Positions 1 to 14,752 of a stretch of DNA of 64,000 nucleotides are shown here, in pieces. The notes below the pieces were generated by a model, which was not told the origin of the DNA, did not search any database, and saw only the letters and a list, made by a program, of their open reading frames with translations. Position 1 is the stretch's first letter. Each line of letters starts with the position of its first letter. A program made the translations under genes and the position numbers. The stretch lies in NCBI RefSeq assembly GCF_029227915.1, contig NC_079887.1, forward strand, positions 1 to 64,000, given 5' to 3'. This DNA is from Hydractinia symbiolongicarpus. Lineage: Eukaryota; Cnidaria; Hydrozoa; Anthoathecata; Hydractiniidae.

Positions 1-2099
1 TTTGATGAGACGCTGAATAAAAGAAGTTTAATCGCCGGCAAACGAAAACCCGCCATTTCCCGTAAACCCCGGACTCGGCCCGCATAGTCAAAAAGTATAC
101 AAAGAAAGTACCCAGGGAGTAAACTCATTTCCCGAACGATTTTTTAAATTATATTTTCACCACTAAAACGCATGAGACTTGTAGTTTTCAAAAATGTTTT
201 CATTTTTGATGAGACGCTTAATGAAAGAGGTTTAATCACCGGTAAACCAAAACCCGCGACTTTCCGTAAATCCCGGACTCGGCCCGTATAGTCGAAAGTA
301 TACAAAGAAAGTACCCAGGGAGTAAACTCATTTCTCGAACGATTTTTTAAATTATTTTTTCACCACTAAAACGCATGAGACTTGTAGTTTTCAAAAATGT
401 TTTTATTTTTGGTGAGACGCTGAATAAAAGAAGTTTAATAGCCGGCAAACGAAAACCTGCGATTTCCCGTAAATCCCGGACTCGGCCCGTATAGTCAAAA
501 GTATACAAAGAAAGTACCCTGTGAGTAACCTCATTTCCAGAACGATTTTTTAATTTATTTTTTCAACACTAAAACGCATGAGACTTGTAGTTTTCAGAAA
601 TGTTTTCATTTTTGATGAGACGCTTAGTGAAAGTTGTTTAATCGCCGGCAAACAAAACCCCGCGATTTCCCGTAAATCCCGGGCTTGGCCCGTATAGTCG
701 AATGTATACAAAGAAAGTACCCTGTGAGTAAACTCATTTCCGAAACGATTTTTTCAATTATCTTTTCACCACTAAAACGCATGAGACTTGCAGTTTTCAA
801 AAATGTTTTCATTTTTGATGAGAGGCTTAATAAAAGAGGATTAATCGCCGGCAAACGAAATCCCGCGATTTCCCGTAAATCCCGGGCTTGGCCCGTATAG
901 TCGAATGTATACAAAGAAAGTACCCTGTGAGTAAACTCATTTCCCGAACAATTTTTTAAATTTTTTTTTCACCACTAAAACGCATGAGACTTGTAGTTTT
1001 CAAAAATGTTTTCATTTTTGATGAGACGCTTAATAAAACAGGTTTAATCGCCGGCAAACGAAAACCCGCGATTTCCCGTGAATCCCGGGCTTGGCCCGTA
1101 TAGTCGAATGTATACAAAGAAAGTACCCTGTGAGTAAACTCATTTCCGAAACGATTTTTTCAATTATCTTTTCACCACTAAAACGCATGAGACTTGCAGT
1201 TTTCAAAAATGTTTTCATTTTTGATGAGAGGCTTAATAAAAGAGGATTAATCGCCGGCAAACGAAATCCCGCGATTTCCCGTAAATCCCGGGTTTGGCCC
1301 GTATAGTCGAATGTATACAAAGAAAGTACCCTGTGAGTAAACTCATTTCCCGAACAATTTTTTAAATTTTTTTTTCACCACTAAAACGCATGAGACTTGT
1401 AGTTTTTAAAAATGTTTTCATTTTTGATGAGACGCTTAATGAAACAGGTTTAATCGCCGGCAAACGAAAACCCGCGATTTCCCGTAAATCCCGGGCTTGG
1501 CCCGTATAGTCGAATATATACAAAGAAAGTACCCTGTGAGTAAACTCATTTCCAGAACGATTTTTTAATTTATTTTTTCAACACTAAAACGCATGAGACT
1601 TGTAGTTTTCAAAAATGTTTTCATTTTTGATGAGACGCTTAATGAAAGAGGTTTATTCGCCGGCAAACGAAAACCCGAGATTTCCCGTAAATCCCGGGCT
1701 TGGCCCGTATAGTCAAAAGTATACAAAGATAGTACCCAGGGAGTAAACTAATTTTCCGAACGATTTTTTAATTTATTTTTTCACCACTAAAACGCATGAC
1801 ACTTGTAGTTTTCAAAAATGTTTTCATTTTTGATGAGACGCTGAATAAAAGAAATTTAATCGCCGGCAAACGAAAACCTGCGATTTCCTGTAAATCCCGG
1901 ACTCGGCCCGTATAGTCAAAAGTATACAAAGAAAGTACCCAGGGAGTAAACTAATTTCCCAAACGATTTTTTGAATTATTATTTCATCACTAAAGCCCAT
2001 GAGACTTGTAGTTTTTAAAAATGTTTTCATTTTTTATGAGACGCTGAATAAAAGAAGTTTAATCGCCGGCAAACGAGAACCCGCGATTTCCCGTAAATC

Positions 2100-5000
2100 C
2101 CGGACTCGGCCCGTATAGTCAAAAGTATAAAAAGAAAGTACCCAGGGAGTAAACTCATTTCCGGAACGATTTTTTAAGTTATTTTTTCACCACTAAAACG
2201 CATGAGACTTGTAGTTTTCAGAAATGTTTTAATTTTTGATGAGACGCTTAATGAAAGTGGTTTAATTGTCGGCAAACGAAAATCCGCGATTTTCCGTAAA
2301 CCCCGGGCTTGGCCGGTATAGTCGAATGTATACAAACAAAGTACCCTGTGAGTAAACTCATTTCCAGAACGATTTTTTAATTTATTTTTTCAACACTAAA
2401 ACGCATGAGACTTGTAGTTTTCAAAAATGTTTTCATTTTTGATGAGACGCTTAATGAAAGAGGTTTATTCGCCGGCAAACGAAAACCCGAGATTTCCCGT
2501 AAATCCCGGGCTTGGCCCGTATAGTCAAAAGTATACAAAGATAGTACCCAGGGAGTAAACTAATTTCACGAACGATTTTTTAATTTATTTTTTCACCACT
2601 AAAACGCAAGAGACTTGTAGTTTTCAAAAATGTTTTCATTTTTGATGAGACGCTGAATAAAAGAAATTTAATCGCAGGCAAACGAAAACCTGCGATTTCC
2701 CGTAAATTCCGGACTCGGCCCGTATAGTCGAATGTATACAAAGAAAGTACCCTGTGAATAAACTCATTTCCCGAACGATTTTTTAATTTATTTTTTCACC
2801 ACTAAAACGCAAGAGACTTGTAGTTTTCGAAAATGTTTTCATTTTTGATGAGACGCTGAATAAAAGAAATTTAATCGCAGGCAAACGAAAACCTGCGATT
2901 TCCCGTAAATTCCGGACTCGGCCCGTATAGTCAAAAGTATAAAAAGAAAGTACCCAGGGAGTAAACTCATTTCCGGAACGATTTTTTAAGTTATTTTTTC
3001 ACCACTAAAACGCATGAGACTTGTAGTTTTCAGAAATGTTTTAATTTTTGATGAGACGCTTAATGAAAGTGGTTTAATTGCCGGCAAACGAAAATCCGCG
3101 ATTTTCCGTAAACCCCGGGCTTGGCCGGTATAGTCAAAAGTATAAAAAGAAAGTACCCAGGGAGTAAACTCATTTCCGGAACGATTTTTTAAGTTATTTT
3201 TTCACCACTAAAACGCATGAGACTTGTAGTTTTCAGAAATGTTTTAATTTTTGATGAGACGCTTAATGAAAGTGGTTTAATTGCCGGCAAACGAAAATCC
3301 GCGATTTTCCGTAAACCCCGGGCTTGGCCGGTATAGTCGAATGTATACAAACAAAGTACCCTGTGAGTAAACTCATTTCCAGAACGATTTTTTAATTTAT
3401 TTTTTCAACACTAAAACGCATGAGACTTGTAGTTTTCAAAAATGTTTTCATTTTTGATGAGACGCTTAATGAAAGAGGTTTATTCGCCGGCAAACGAAAA
3501 CCCGAGATTTCCCGTAAATCCCGGGCTTGGCCCGTATAGTCAAAAGTATACAAAGATAGTACCCAGGGAGTAAACTAATTTCCCGAACGATTTTTTAATT
3601 TATTTTTTCACCACTAAAACGCAAGAGACTTGTAGTTTTCAAAAATGTTTTCATTTTTGATGAGACGCTGAATAAAAGAAATTTAATCGCAGGCAAACGA
3701 AAACCTGCGATTTCCCGTAAATTCCGGACTCGGCCCGTATAGTCGAATGTATACAAAGAAAGTACCCTGTGAATAAACTCATTTCCCGAACGATTTTTTA
3801 ATTTATTTTTTCACCACTAAAACGCAAGAGACTTGTAGTTTTCAAAAATGTTTTCATTTTTGATGAGACGCTGAATAAAAGAAATTTAATCGCAGGCAAA
3901 CGAAAACCTGCGATTTCCCGTAAATTCCGGACTCGGCCCGTATAGTCAAAAGTATAAAAAGAAAGTACCCAGGGAGTAAACTCATTTCCGGAACGATTTT
4001 TTAAGTTATTTTTTCACCACTAAAACGCATGAGACTTGTAGTTTTCAGAAATGTTTTAATTTTTGATGAGACGCTTAATGAAAGTGGTTTAATTGCCGGC
4101 AAACGAAAATCCGCGATTTTCCGTAAACCCCGGGCTTGGCCGGTATAGTCGAATGTATACAAACAAAGTACCCTGTGAGTAAACTCATTTCCAGAACGAT
4201 TTTTTAATTTATTTTTTCAACACTAAAACGCATGAGACTTGTAGTTTTCAAAAATGTTTTCATTTTTGATGAGACGCTTAATGAAAGAGGTTTATTCGCC
4301 GGCAAACGAAAACCCGAGATTTCCCGTAAATCCCGGGCTTGGCCCGTATAGTCAAAAGTATACAAAGATAGTACCCAGGGAGTAAACTAATTTCCCGAAC
4401 GATTTTTTAATTTATTTTTTCACCACTAAAACGCAAGAGACTTGTAGTTTTCAAAAATGTTTTCATTTTTGATGAGACGCTGAATAAAAGAAATTTAATC
4501 GCAGGCAAACGAAAACCTGCGATTTCCCGTAAATTCCGGACTCGGCCCGTATAGTCGAATGTATACAAAGAAAGTACCCTGTGAATAAACTCATTTCCAA
4601 AACGATTTTTTAAATTATCTTTTCACCACTAAAACGCATGAGACTTGCAGTTTTCAAAAATGTTTTCATTTTTGATGAGAGGCTTAATAAAAGAGGTTTA
4701 ATCGCCGGCAAACGAAATCCCGCGATTTCCCTTAAATCCCGGGCTTGGCCCATATAGTCGAATGTATACAAAGAAAGTATTAAGGGAGTAAACTCATTTC
4801 CCGAACGATTTTTTAAATTTTTTTTTCACCACTAAAACGCATGAGACTTGTAGTTTTCAAAAATGTTTTCATTTTTGATGAGACGCTTAATGAAACAGGT
4901 TTAATCGCCGGCAAACGAAAACCCGCGATTTCCCGTAAATCATGGGCTTGGCCCGTATAGTCGAATATATACAAAGAAAGTACCCTGTGAGTAAACTCAT

Positions 5001-6370
5001 TTCCAGAACGATTTTTTAATTTATTTTTTCAACACTAAAACGCATGAGACTTGTAGTTTTCAAAAATGTTTTCATTTTTGATGAGACGCTTAATGAAAGA
5101 GGTTTATTCGCCGCCAAACGAAAACCCGAGATTTCTTGTAAATCCCGGGCTTGGCCCGTATAGACAAAAGTATACAAAGATAGTACCCAGGGAGTAAACT
5201 CATTTCCGGAACGATTTTTTAAGTTATTTTTTCACCACTAAAACGCATGAGACTTGTAGTTTTCAGAAATGTTTTAATTTTTGATGAGAGGCTTAATGAA
5301 AGTGGTTTAATCGCCGGCAAACGAAAACCCGCGATTTCCCGTAAACCCCGGGCTTGGCCGGTATAGTCGAATGTATATAAAGAAAGTACCCTGTGAGTAA
5401 ACTCATTTCCAGAACGATTTTTTAATTTATTTTTTCAACACTAAAACGCATGAGACTTGTAGTTTTCAAAAATGTTTTCATTTTTGATGAGACGCTGAAT
5501 AAAAGAAATTTAATCGCAGGCAAACGAAAACCTGCGATTTCCCGTAAATTCCGGACTCGGCCCGTATAGTCGAATGTATACAAAGAAAGTACCCTGTGAA
5601 TAAACTCATTTCCCGAACGATTTTTTAATTTATTTTTTCACCACTAAAACGCAAGAGACTTGTAGTTTTCAAAAATGTTTTCATTTTTGATGAGACGCTG
5701 AATAAAAGAAATTTAATCGCAGGCAAACGAAAACCTGCGATTTCCCGTAAATTCCGGACTCGGCCCGTATAGTCAAAAGTATAAAAAGAAAGTACCCAGG
5801 GAGTAAACTCATTTCCGGAACGATTTTTTAAGTTATTTTTTCACCACTAAAACGCATGAGACTTGTAGTTTTCAGAAATGTTTTAATTTTTGATGAGACG
5901 CTTAATGAAAGTGGTTTAATTGCCGGCAAACGAAAATCCGCGATTTTCCGTAAACCCCGGGCTTGGCCGGTATAGTCGAATGTATACAAACAAAGTACCC
6001 TGTGAGTAAACTCATTTCCAGAACGATTTTTTAATTTATTTTTTCAACACTAAAACGCATGAGACTTGTAGTTTTCAAAAATGTTTTCATTTTTGATGAG
6101 ACGCTTAATGAAAGAGGTTTATTCGCCGGCAAACGAAAACCCGAGATTTCCCGTAAATCCCGGGCTTGGCCCGTATAGTCAAAAGTATACAAAGATAGTA
6201 CCCAGGGAGTAAACTAATTTCCCGAACGATTTTTTAATTTATTTTTTCACCACTAAAACGCAAGAGACTTGTAGTTTTCAAAAATGTTTTCATTTTTGAT
6301 GAGACGCTGAATAAAAGAAATTTAATCGCAGGCAAACGAAAACCTGCGATTTCCCGTAAATTCCGGACTC
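2100..6370 (-). repeat. nested higher-order repeats (5-, 4- and 9-mers)
   Basis: The rare variant TACAAACAAAG, normally TACAAAGAAAG, recurs at 2331, 3346, 4158 and 5985. The spacings are 1015, 812 and 1827 bp, that is 5, 4 and 9 monomers. The flanking variants GCGATTTTCCGTAAACCCC and GCAAGAGACTTG repeat with the same spacing. The 9-mer equals the 5-mer plus the 4-mer, which suggests that a compound block was duplicated again. Confidence 0.85.
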
Positions 6371-9091
6371 GGCCCGTATAGTCGAATGTATACAAAGAAA
6401 GTACCCTGTGAATAAACTCATTTCCAAAACGATTTTTTAAATTATCTTTTCACCACTAAAACGCATGAGACTTGCAGTTTTCAAAAATGTTTTCATTTTT
6501 GATGAGAGGCTTAATAAAAGAGGTTTAATCGCCGGCAAACGAAATCCCGCGATTTCCCTTAAATCCCGGGCTTGGCCCATATAGTCGAATGTATACAAAG
6601 AAAGTATTAAGGGAGTAAACTCATTTCCCGAACGATTTTTTAAATTTTTTTTTCACCACTAAAACGCATGAGACTTGTAGTTTTCAAAAATGTTTTCATT
6701 TTTGATGAGACGCTTAATGAAACAGGTTTAATCGCCGGCAAACGAAAACCCGCGATTTCCCGTAAATCATGGGCTTGGCCCGTATAGTCGAATATATACA
6801 AAGAAAGTACCCTGTGAGTAAACTCATTTCCAGAACGATTTTTTAATTTATTTTTTCAACACTAAAACGCATGAGACTTGTAGTTTTCAAAAATGTTTTC
6901 ATTTTTGATGAGACGCTTAATGAAAGAGGTTTATTCGCCGCCAAACGAAAACCCGAGATTTCTTGTAAATCCCGGGCTTGGCCCGTATAGACAAAAGTAT
7001 ACAAAGATAGTACCCAGGGAGTAAACTCATTTCCGGAACGATTTTTTAAGTTATTTTTTCACCACTAAAACGCATGAGACTTGTAGTTTTCAGAAATGTT
7101 TTAATTTTTGATGAGAGGCTTAATGAAAGTGGTTTAATCGCCGGCAAACGAAAACCCGCGATTTCCCGTAAACCCCGGGCTTGGCCGGTATAGTCGAATG
7201 TATATAAAGAAAGTACCCTGTGAGTAAACTCATTTCCAGAACGATTTTTTAATTTATTTTTTCAACACTAAAACGCATGAGACTTGTAGTTTTCAAAAAT
7301 GTTTTCATTTTTGATGAGACGCTTAATGAAAGAGGTTTATTCGCCGGCAAACGAAAACCCGAGATTTCCTGTAAATCCCGGGCTTGGCCCGTATAGTCAA
7401 AAGTATTCAAAGAAAGTACCCTGTGAGTAAACTCATTTCCAGAACGATTTTTTAATTTATTTTTTCAACACTAAAACGCATGAGACTTGTAGTTTTCAAA
7501 AATGTTTTCATTTTTGATGAGACGCTTAATGAAAGAGGTTTATTCGCCGGCAAACGAAAACCCGAGATTTCCCGTAAATGCCGGGCTTGGCCCGTATAGT
7601 CAAAAGTATACAAAGATAGTACCCAGGGAGTAAACTAATTTCCCGAACGATTTTTTAATTTATTTTTTCACCACTAAAACGCAAGAGACTTGTAGTTTTC
7701 AAAAATGTTTTCATTTTTGATGAGACGCTGAATAAAAGAAATTTAATCGCAGGCAAACGAAAACCTGCGATTTCCCGTAAATTCCGGACTCGGCCCGTAT
7801 AGTCGAATGTATACAAAGAAAGTACCCTGTGAATAAACTCATTTCCAAAACGATTTTTTAAATTATCTTTTCACCACTAAAACGCATGAGACTTGCAGTT
7901 TTCAAAAATGTTTTCATTTTTGATGAGAGGCTTAATAAAAGAGGTTTAATCGCCGGCAAACGAAATCCCGCGATTTCCCTTAAATCCCGGGCTTGGCCCA
8001 TATAGTCGAATGTATACAAAGAAAGTATTAAGGGAGTAAACTCATTTCCCGAACGATTTTTTAAATTTTTTTTTCACCACTAAAACGCATGAGACTTGTA
8101 GTTTTCAAAAATGTTTTCATTTTTGATGAGACGCTTAATGAAACAGGTTTAATCGCCGGCAAACGAAAACCCGCGATTTCCCGTAAATCATGGGCTTGGC
8201 CCGTATAGTCGAATATATACAAAGAAAGTACCCTGTGAGTAAACTCATTTCCAGAACGATTTTTTAATTTATTTTTTCAACACTAAAACGCATGAGACTT
8301 GTAGTTTTCAAAAATGTTTTCATTTTTGATGAGACGCTTAATGAAAGAGGTTTATTCGCCGCCAAACGAAAACCCGAGATTTCTTGTAAATCCCGGGCTT
8401 GGCCCGTATAGACAAAAGTATACAAAGATAGTACCCAGGGAGTAAACTCATTTCCGGAACGATTTTTTAAGTTATTTTTTCACCACTAAAACGCATGAGA
8501 CTTGTAGTTTTCAGAAATGTTTTAATTTTTGATGAGAGGCTTAATGAAAGTGGTTTAATCGCCGGCAAACGAAAACCCGCGATTTCCCGTAAACCCCGGG
8601 CTTGGCCGGTATAGTCGAATGTATATAAAGAAAGTACCCTGTGAGTAAACTCATTTCCAGAACGATTTTTTAATTTATTTTTTCAACACTAAAACGCATG
8701 AGACTTGTAGTTTTCAAAAATGTTTTCATTTTTGATGAGACGCTTAATGAAAGAGGTTTATTCGCCGGCAAACGAAAACCCGAGATTTCCTGTAAATCCC
8801 GGGCTTGGCCCGTATAGTCAAAAGTATTCAAAGAAAGTACCCTGTGAGTAAACTCATTTCCAGAACGATTTTTTAATTTATTTTTTCAACACTAAAACGC
8901 ATGAGACTTGTAGTTTTCAAAAATGTTTTCATTTTTGATGAGACGCTTAATGAAAGAGGTTTATTCGCCGGCAAACGAAAACCCGAGATTTCCCGTAAAT
9001 GCCGGGCTTGGCCCGTATAGTCAAAAGTATACAAAGATAGTACCCAGGGAGTAAACTAATTTCCCGAACGATTTTTTAATTTATTTTTTCA
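6250..9091 (-). repeat. tandem 1421-bp (7-mer) higher-order duplication
   Basis: Two adjacent copies, about 6250-7670 and 7671-9091, share private variants at a fixed offset of 1421 bp: CCCATATAGTCG (6578 and 7999), GACAAAAG (6990 and 8411), GTATTCAAAG (7404 and 8825) and GTAAATGCCGGG (7571 and 8992). An earlier related copy lies 1827 bp upstream (CCCATATAGTCG at 4751, GACAAAAG at 5163). Confidence 0.88.
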
Positions 9092-10959
9092 CCACTAAAA
9101 CGCATGAGACTTGTAGTTTTCAAAAATGTTTTCATTTTTGATGAGACGCTGAATAAAAGAAATTTAATCGCAGGCAAACGAAAACCTGCGATTTCCCGTA
9201 AATCCCGGACTCGCCCGTATAGTCAAAAGTATAAAAAGAAAGTACCCAGGGAGTAAACTCATTTCCGGAACGATTTTTTAAGTTATTTTTTCACCACTAA
9301 AACGCATGAGACTTGTAGTTTTCAGAAATGTTTTAATTTTTGATGAGACGCTTAATGAAATGGGTTTAATCGCCGGCAAACGAAAACCCGCGATTTCCCG
9401 TAAACCCCGGGCTTGGCCGGTATAGTCGAATGTATACAAAGAAAGTACCCTGTGAGTAAACTCATTTCCAGAACGATTTTTTAATTTATTTTTTCACCAC
9501 TAAAACGCATGAGACTTGTAGTTTTCAAAAATGTTTTCATTTTTGATGAGACGCTTAATGAAAGCGGTTTATTCGCCGGTAAACGAAAACCCGAGATTTC
9601 CCGTAAATCCCGGGCTTGGCCCGTATAGTCAAAAGTATACAAAGATAGTACCCAGGGAGTAAACTAATTTCCCGAACGATTTTCTAATTTATTTTTTCAC
9701 CACTAAAACGCATGAGACTTGTAGTTTTCAAAAATGTTTTCATTTTTGATGAGACGCTGAATAAAAGAAATTTAATCGCCGGCAAACGAAAACCTGCGAT
9801 TTCCCGTAAATTCCGGACTCGGCACGTATAGTCAAAAGTATAAAAAGAAAGTATCCAGGGAGTAAACTCATTTCCGGAACGATTTTTTAAGTTATTTTTT
9901 CACCACTAAAACGCATGAGACTTGTAGTTTTCAGAAATGTTTTAATTTTTGATGAGACGCTTAATGAAAGTGGTTTAATCGCCGGCAAACGAAAACCCGC
10001 GATTTCCCGTAAACCCCGGGCTTGGCCGGTATAGTCGAATGTATACAAAGAAAGTACCCTGTGAGTAAACTCATTTCCAGAACGATTTTTTAATTTATTT
10101 TTTCAACACTAAAACGCATGAGACTTGTAGTTTTCAAAAATGTTTTCATTTTTGATGAGACGCTTAATGAAAGAGGTTTATTCGCGGGCAAACGAAAACC
10201 CGAGATTTCCCGTAAATCCCGGGCTTGGCCCGTATAGTCAAAAGTATACAAAGATAGTACCCAGGGAGTAAACTAATTTCCCGAACGATTTTTTAATTTA
10301 TTTTTTCACCACTAAAACGCATGAGACTTGTAGTTTTCAAAAATGTTTTCATTTTTGATGAAACGCTGAATAAAAGAAATTTAATCGCAGGCAAACGAAA
10401 ACCTGCGATTTCCCGTAAATCCCGGACTCGGCCCGTATAGTCAAAAGTATGCAAAGAAAGTACCCAGGGAGTAAACTAATTTCCCAAACGATTTTTTGAA
10501 TTATTATTTCACCACTAAAGCCCATGAGACTTGTAGTTTTTAAAAATGTTTTCATTTTTGATGAGACGCTGAATAAAAGAAGTTTAATAGCCGGCAAACG
10601 AAAACCCGCGATTTCCCGTAAATCCCGGACTCGGCCCGTATAGTCAAAAGTATAAAAAGAAAGTACCCAGGGAGTAAACTCATTTCCGAAACGATTTTTT
10701 AAGTTATTTTTTCACCACTAAAACGCATGAGACTTGTAGTTTTCAGAAATGTTTTAATTTTTGATGAGACGCTTAATGAAAGTGGTTTAATCGCCGGCAA
10801 ACGAAAACCCGCGATTTCCCGTAAACCCCGGGCTTGGCCGGTATAGTCGAATGTATACAAAGAAAGTACCCTGTGAGTAAACTCATTTCCAAAACGATTT
10901 TTTAAATTATCTTTTCACTACTAAAACGCATGAGACTTGTAGTTTTCAAAAATGTTTTC

Positions 10960-13200
10960 ATTTTTGATGAGACGCTGAATAAAAGAAGTTTAATCGCCGG
11001 CAAACGAAAACCCGCCATTTCCCGTAAACCCTGGACTAGGTGCGTATAATCAAAAGTATACAAAGAAAGTACCCAGGGAGTAAACTCATTTCCGAACGAC
11101 TTTTTAAATTATTTTTTTCACCACTAAAACCCATGAGACTTGTAGTTTTTAAAATGTTTTCATTTTTGATGAGACGCTGGATGAAAGAAGTTTAATCGCC
11201 GGCAAACGAAAACCTGCGATTTCCCGTAAATCCCGGACTCGGCCCGTATAGTCAAAAGTATACAAAGAAAGTATTCAGGGTGTAAACTCATTTCCCGAAC
11301 GATTTTTTAAATTATTATTTCACCATTAAAGCCCATGAGACTTGTAGCTTTTAAAAATGTTTTCATTTTTGATGAGACGCTGAATAAAAGAAGTTTAATC
11401 GCCGGCAAACGAAAACCCGCCATTTCCCGTAAACCCTGGACTCGGCCCGTATAATCAAAAGTATACAAAGAAAGTACCCAGGGAGTAAACTCATTTCCCG
11501 AACGATTTTTTAAATTACTTTTTCACCACTAAAACGCATGAGACTTGTAGTTTTCAAAAATGTTTTCATTTTTGATGAGAGGCTGAATAAAAGACGTTTA
11601 ATCGCCGGCAAACGAAAACCCGCCATTTCCGTAAACCCCGGACTCGGCCCGCATAGTCAAAATATACAAAGAAAGTACCCAGGGAGTAAACTCATTTCCC
11701 GAACGATTTTTTAAATTATTTTTTCAGCACTAAAACGCATGAGACTTGTAGTTTTTAAAAATGTTTTAAGTTTTGATGAGACGGTGAATAAAAGAAGTTT
11801 AATCGCCGGCAAACGAAAACCTGCGATTTCCCGTAAATCCTGGACTCGGCCCGTATAGTCAAAAGTATACAAAGAAAGTACCCAGGGAGTAAACTCATTT
11901 TCTAAACGATTTTTTAAATTATTATTTCACCACTAAAACGCATGAGACTTGTAGTTTTCAAGAATGTTTTCATTTTTGATGAGACGCTGAATAAAAGCAG
12001 TTTAATCGCCGGCAAACGAAAACCTGCGATTTCCCGTAAATCCCGGACTCGGCCCGTATAGTCAAAAGTATACAAAGAAAGTACCCAGGGAGTAAACTCA
12101 TTTCCCGAACGATTTTTTAAATTATTTTTTCACCACTAAAACGCATGAGACTTGTAGTTTTCAAAAATGTTTTCATTTTTGATGAGACGCTGAATAAAAG
12201 AAGTTTAATCGCCGGTAAACGAAAACCCGCCATTTCCCGTAAACCCCGGACTAGGTGCGTATAATCAAAAGTATACAAAGAAAGTACCCAGGGAGTAAAC
12301 TCATTTCCGAACGACTTTTTAAATTATTTTTTTCACCACTAAAACCCATGAGACTTGTAGTTTTCAAAATGTTTTCATTTTTGATGAGACGCTGGATGAA
12401 AGAAGTTTAATCGCCGGCAAACGAAAACCTGCGATTTCCCGTAAATCCCGGACTCGGCCCGTATAGTCAAAAGTATACAAAGAAAGTATTCAGGGTGTAA
12501 ACTCATTTCCCGAACGATTTTTTAAATTATTATTTCACCATTAAAGCCCATGAGACTTGTAGCTTTTAAAAATGTTTTCATTTTTGATGAGACGCTGAAT
12601 AAAAGAAGTTTAATCGCCGGCAAACAAAAACCCGCCATTTCCCGTAAACCCTGGACTCGGCCCGTATAATCAAAAGTATACAAAGAAAGTACCCAGGGAG
12701 TAAACTCATTTCCCGAACGATTTTTTAAATTACTTTTTCACCACTAAAACGCATGAGACTTGTAGTTTTCAAAAATGTTTTCATTTTTGATGAAAGGCTG
12801 AATAAAAGACGTTTAATCGCCGGCAAACGAAAACCCGCCATTTCCCGTAAACCCCGGACTCGGCCCGCATAGTCAAAATATACAAAGAAAGTACCCAGGG
12901 AGTAAACTCATTTCCCGAATGATTTTTTAAATTATTTTTTCAGCACTAAAACGCATGAGACTTGTAGTTTTTAAAAATGTTTTCATTTTTGATGAGACGG
13001 TGAATAAAAGAAGTTTAATCGCCGGCAAACGAAAACCTGCGATTTCCCGTAAATCCTGGACTCGGCCCGTATAGTCAAAAGTATACAAAGAAAGTACCCA
13101 GGGAGTAAACTCATTTTCTAAACGATTTTTTAAATTATTATTTCACCACTAAAACGCATGAGACTTGTAGTTTTCAAGAATGTTTTCATTTTTGATGAGA
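10960..13200 (-). repeat. 6-mer higher-order duplication in the left arm
   Basis: The private variant CTAGGTGCGTATAATC occurs at 11036 and 12251, about 1215 bp apart, which is six monomers less a few small deletions. The following GCTGGATGAAAG and GTATTCAGGGTG variants repeat at a similar distance. The mirrored block in the right arm has its two markers (CACCTAGTCC at 23971 and 25389) about 1418 bp apart, one monomer more. Confidence 0.8.
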
Positions 13201-14752
13201 CGCTGAATAAAAGCAGTTTAATCGCCGGCAAACGAAAACCTGCGATTTCCCGTAAATCCCGGACTCGGCCTGTATAGTCAAAAGTATACAAAGAAAGTAC
13301 CCAGGGAGTAAACTCATTTCCAGAACGATTTTTTAAGTTATTTTTCACCACTAAAACGCATGAGACTTGTAGTTTTCAGAAATGTTTTAATTTTTGATGA
13401 GACGCTTAATGAAAGTGGTGTAATCGCCGGCAAACGAAAACCCGCGATTTCCCGTAAACCCCGGGCTTGGCCGGTATAGTCGAATGTATACAAAGAAAGT
13501 ACCCTGTGAGTAAACTCATTTCCAAAACGATTTTTTAAATTATCTTTTCACCACTAAAACGCATGAGACTTGTAGTTTTCAAAAATGTTTTCATTTTTGA
13601 TGAGACGCTGAATAAAAGAAGTTTAATCGCCGGCAAACGAAAACCCGCCATTTCCCGTAAACCCCGGACTCGGCCCGCATAGTCAAAAGTATACAAAGAA
13701 AGTACCCAGGGAGTAAACTCATTTCCCGAACGATTTTTTAAATTATTTTTTCACCACTAAAACGCATGAGACTTGTAGTTTTCAAAAATGTTTTCATTTT
13801 TGATGAGACGCTTAATGAAAGTGGTTTAATCGCCGGCAAACGAAAACCCGCGATTTCCCGTAAACCCCGGGCTTGGCCGGTATAGTCGAATGTATACAAA
13901 GAAAGTACCCTGTGAGTAAACTCATTTCCAAAACGATTTTTTAAATTATCTTTTCACCACTAAAACGCATGAGACTTGTAGTTTTCAAAAATGTTTTCAT
14001 TTTTGATGAGACGCTGAATAAAAGAAGTTTAATCGCCGGCAAACGAAAACCCGCCATTTCCCGTAAACCCCGGACTCGGCCCGCATAGTCAAAAGTATAC
14101 AAAGAAAGTACCCAGGGAGTAAACCCATTTCCCGAACGATTTTTTAAATTATTTTTTCACCACTAAAACGCATGAGACTTGTAGTTTTCAAAAATGTTTT
14201 CATTTTTGATGAGACGCTTAATGAAAGTGGTTTAATCGCCGGCAAACGAAAACCCGCGAGTTCCCGTAAACCCCGGGCTTGGCCGGTATAGTCGAATGTA
14301 TACAAAGAAAGTACCCTGTGAGTAAACTCATTTCCAAAACGATTTTTTAAATTATCTTTTCACCACTAAAACGCATGAGACTTGTAGTTTTCAAAAATGT
14401 TTTCATTTTTGATGAGACGCTGAATAAAAGAAGTTTAATTGCCGGCAAACGAAAACCCGCGACTTCCCGTAAATCCCGGACTCGGCCCGCATAGTCAAAA
14501 GTATACAAAGAAAGTACCCAGGGAGTAAACTCATTTCCCGAACGATTTTTTAAATTATTTTTTCACCACTAAAACGCATGAGACTTGTAGTTTTCAAAAA
14601 TGTTTTCATTTTTGATGAGACGCTAAATAAAAGAAGTTTAATCGCCAGTAAACGAAAACCCGCGACTTCCCGTAAATCCCGGACTCGGCCCGTATAGTCA
14701 AAAGTATACAAAGAAAGTACCCGGGGTGTAAACTCATTTCCCGAACGATTTT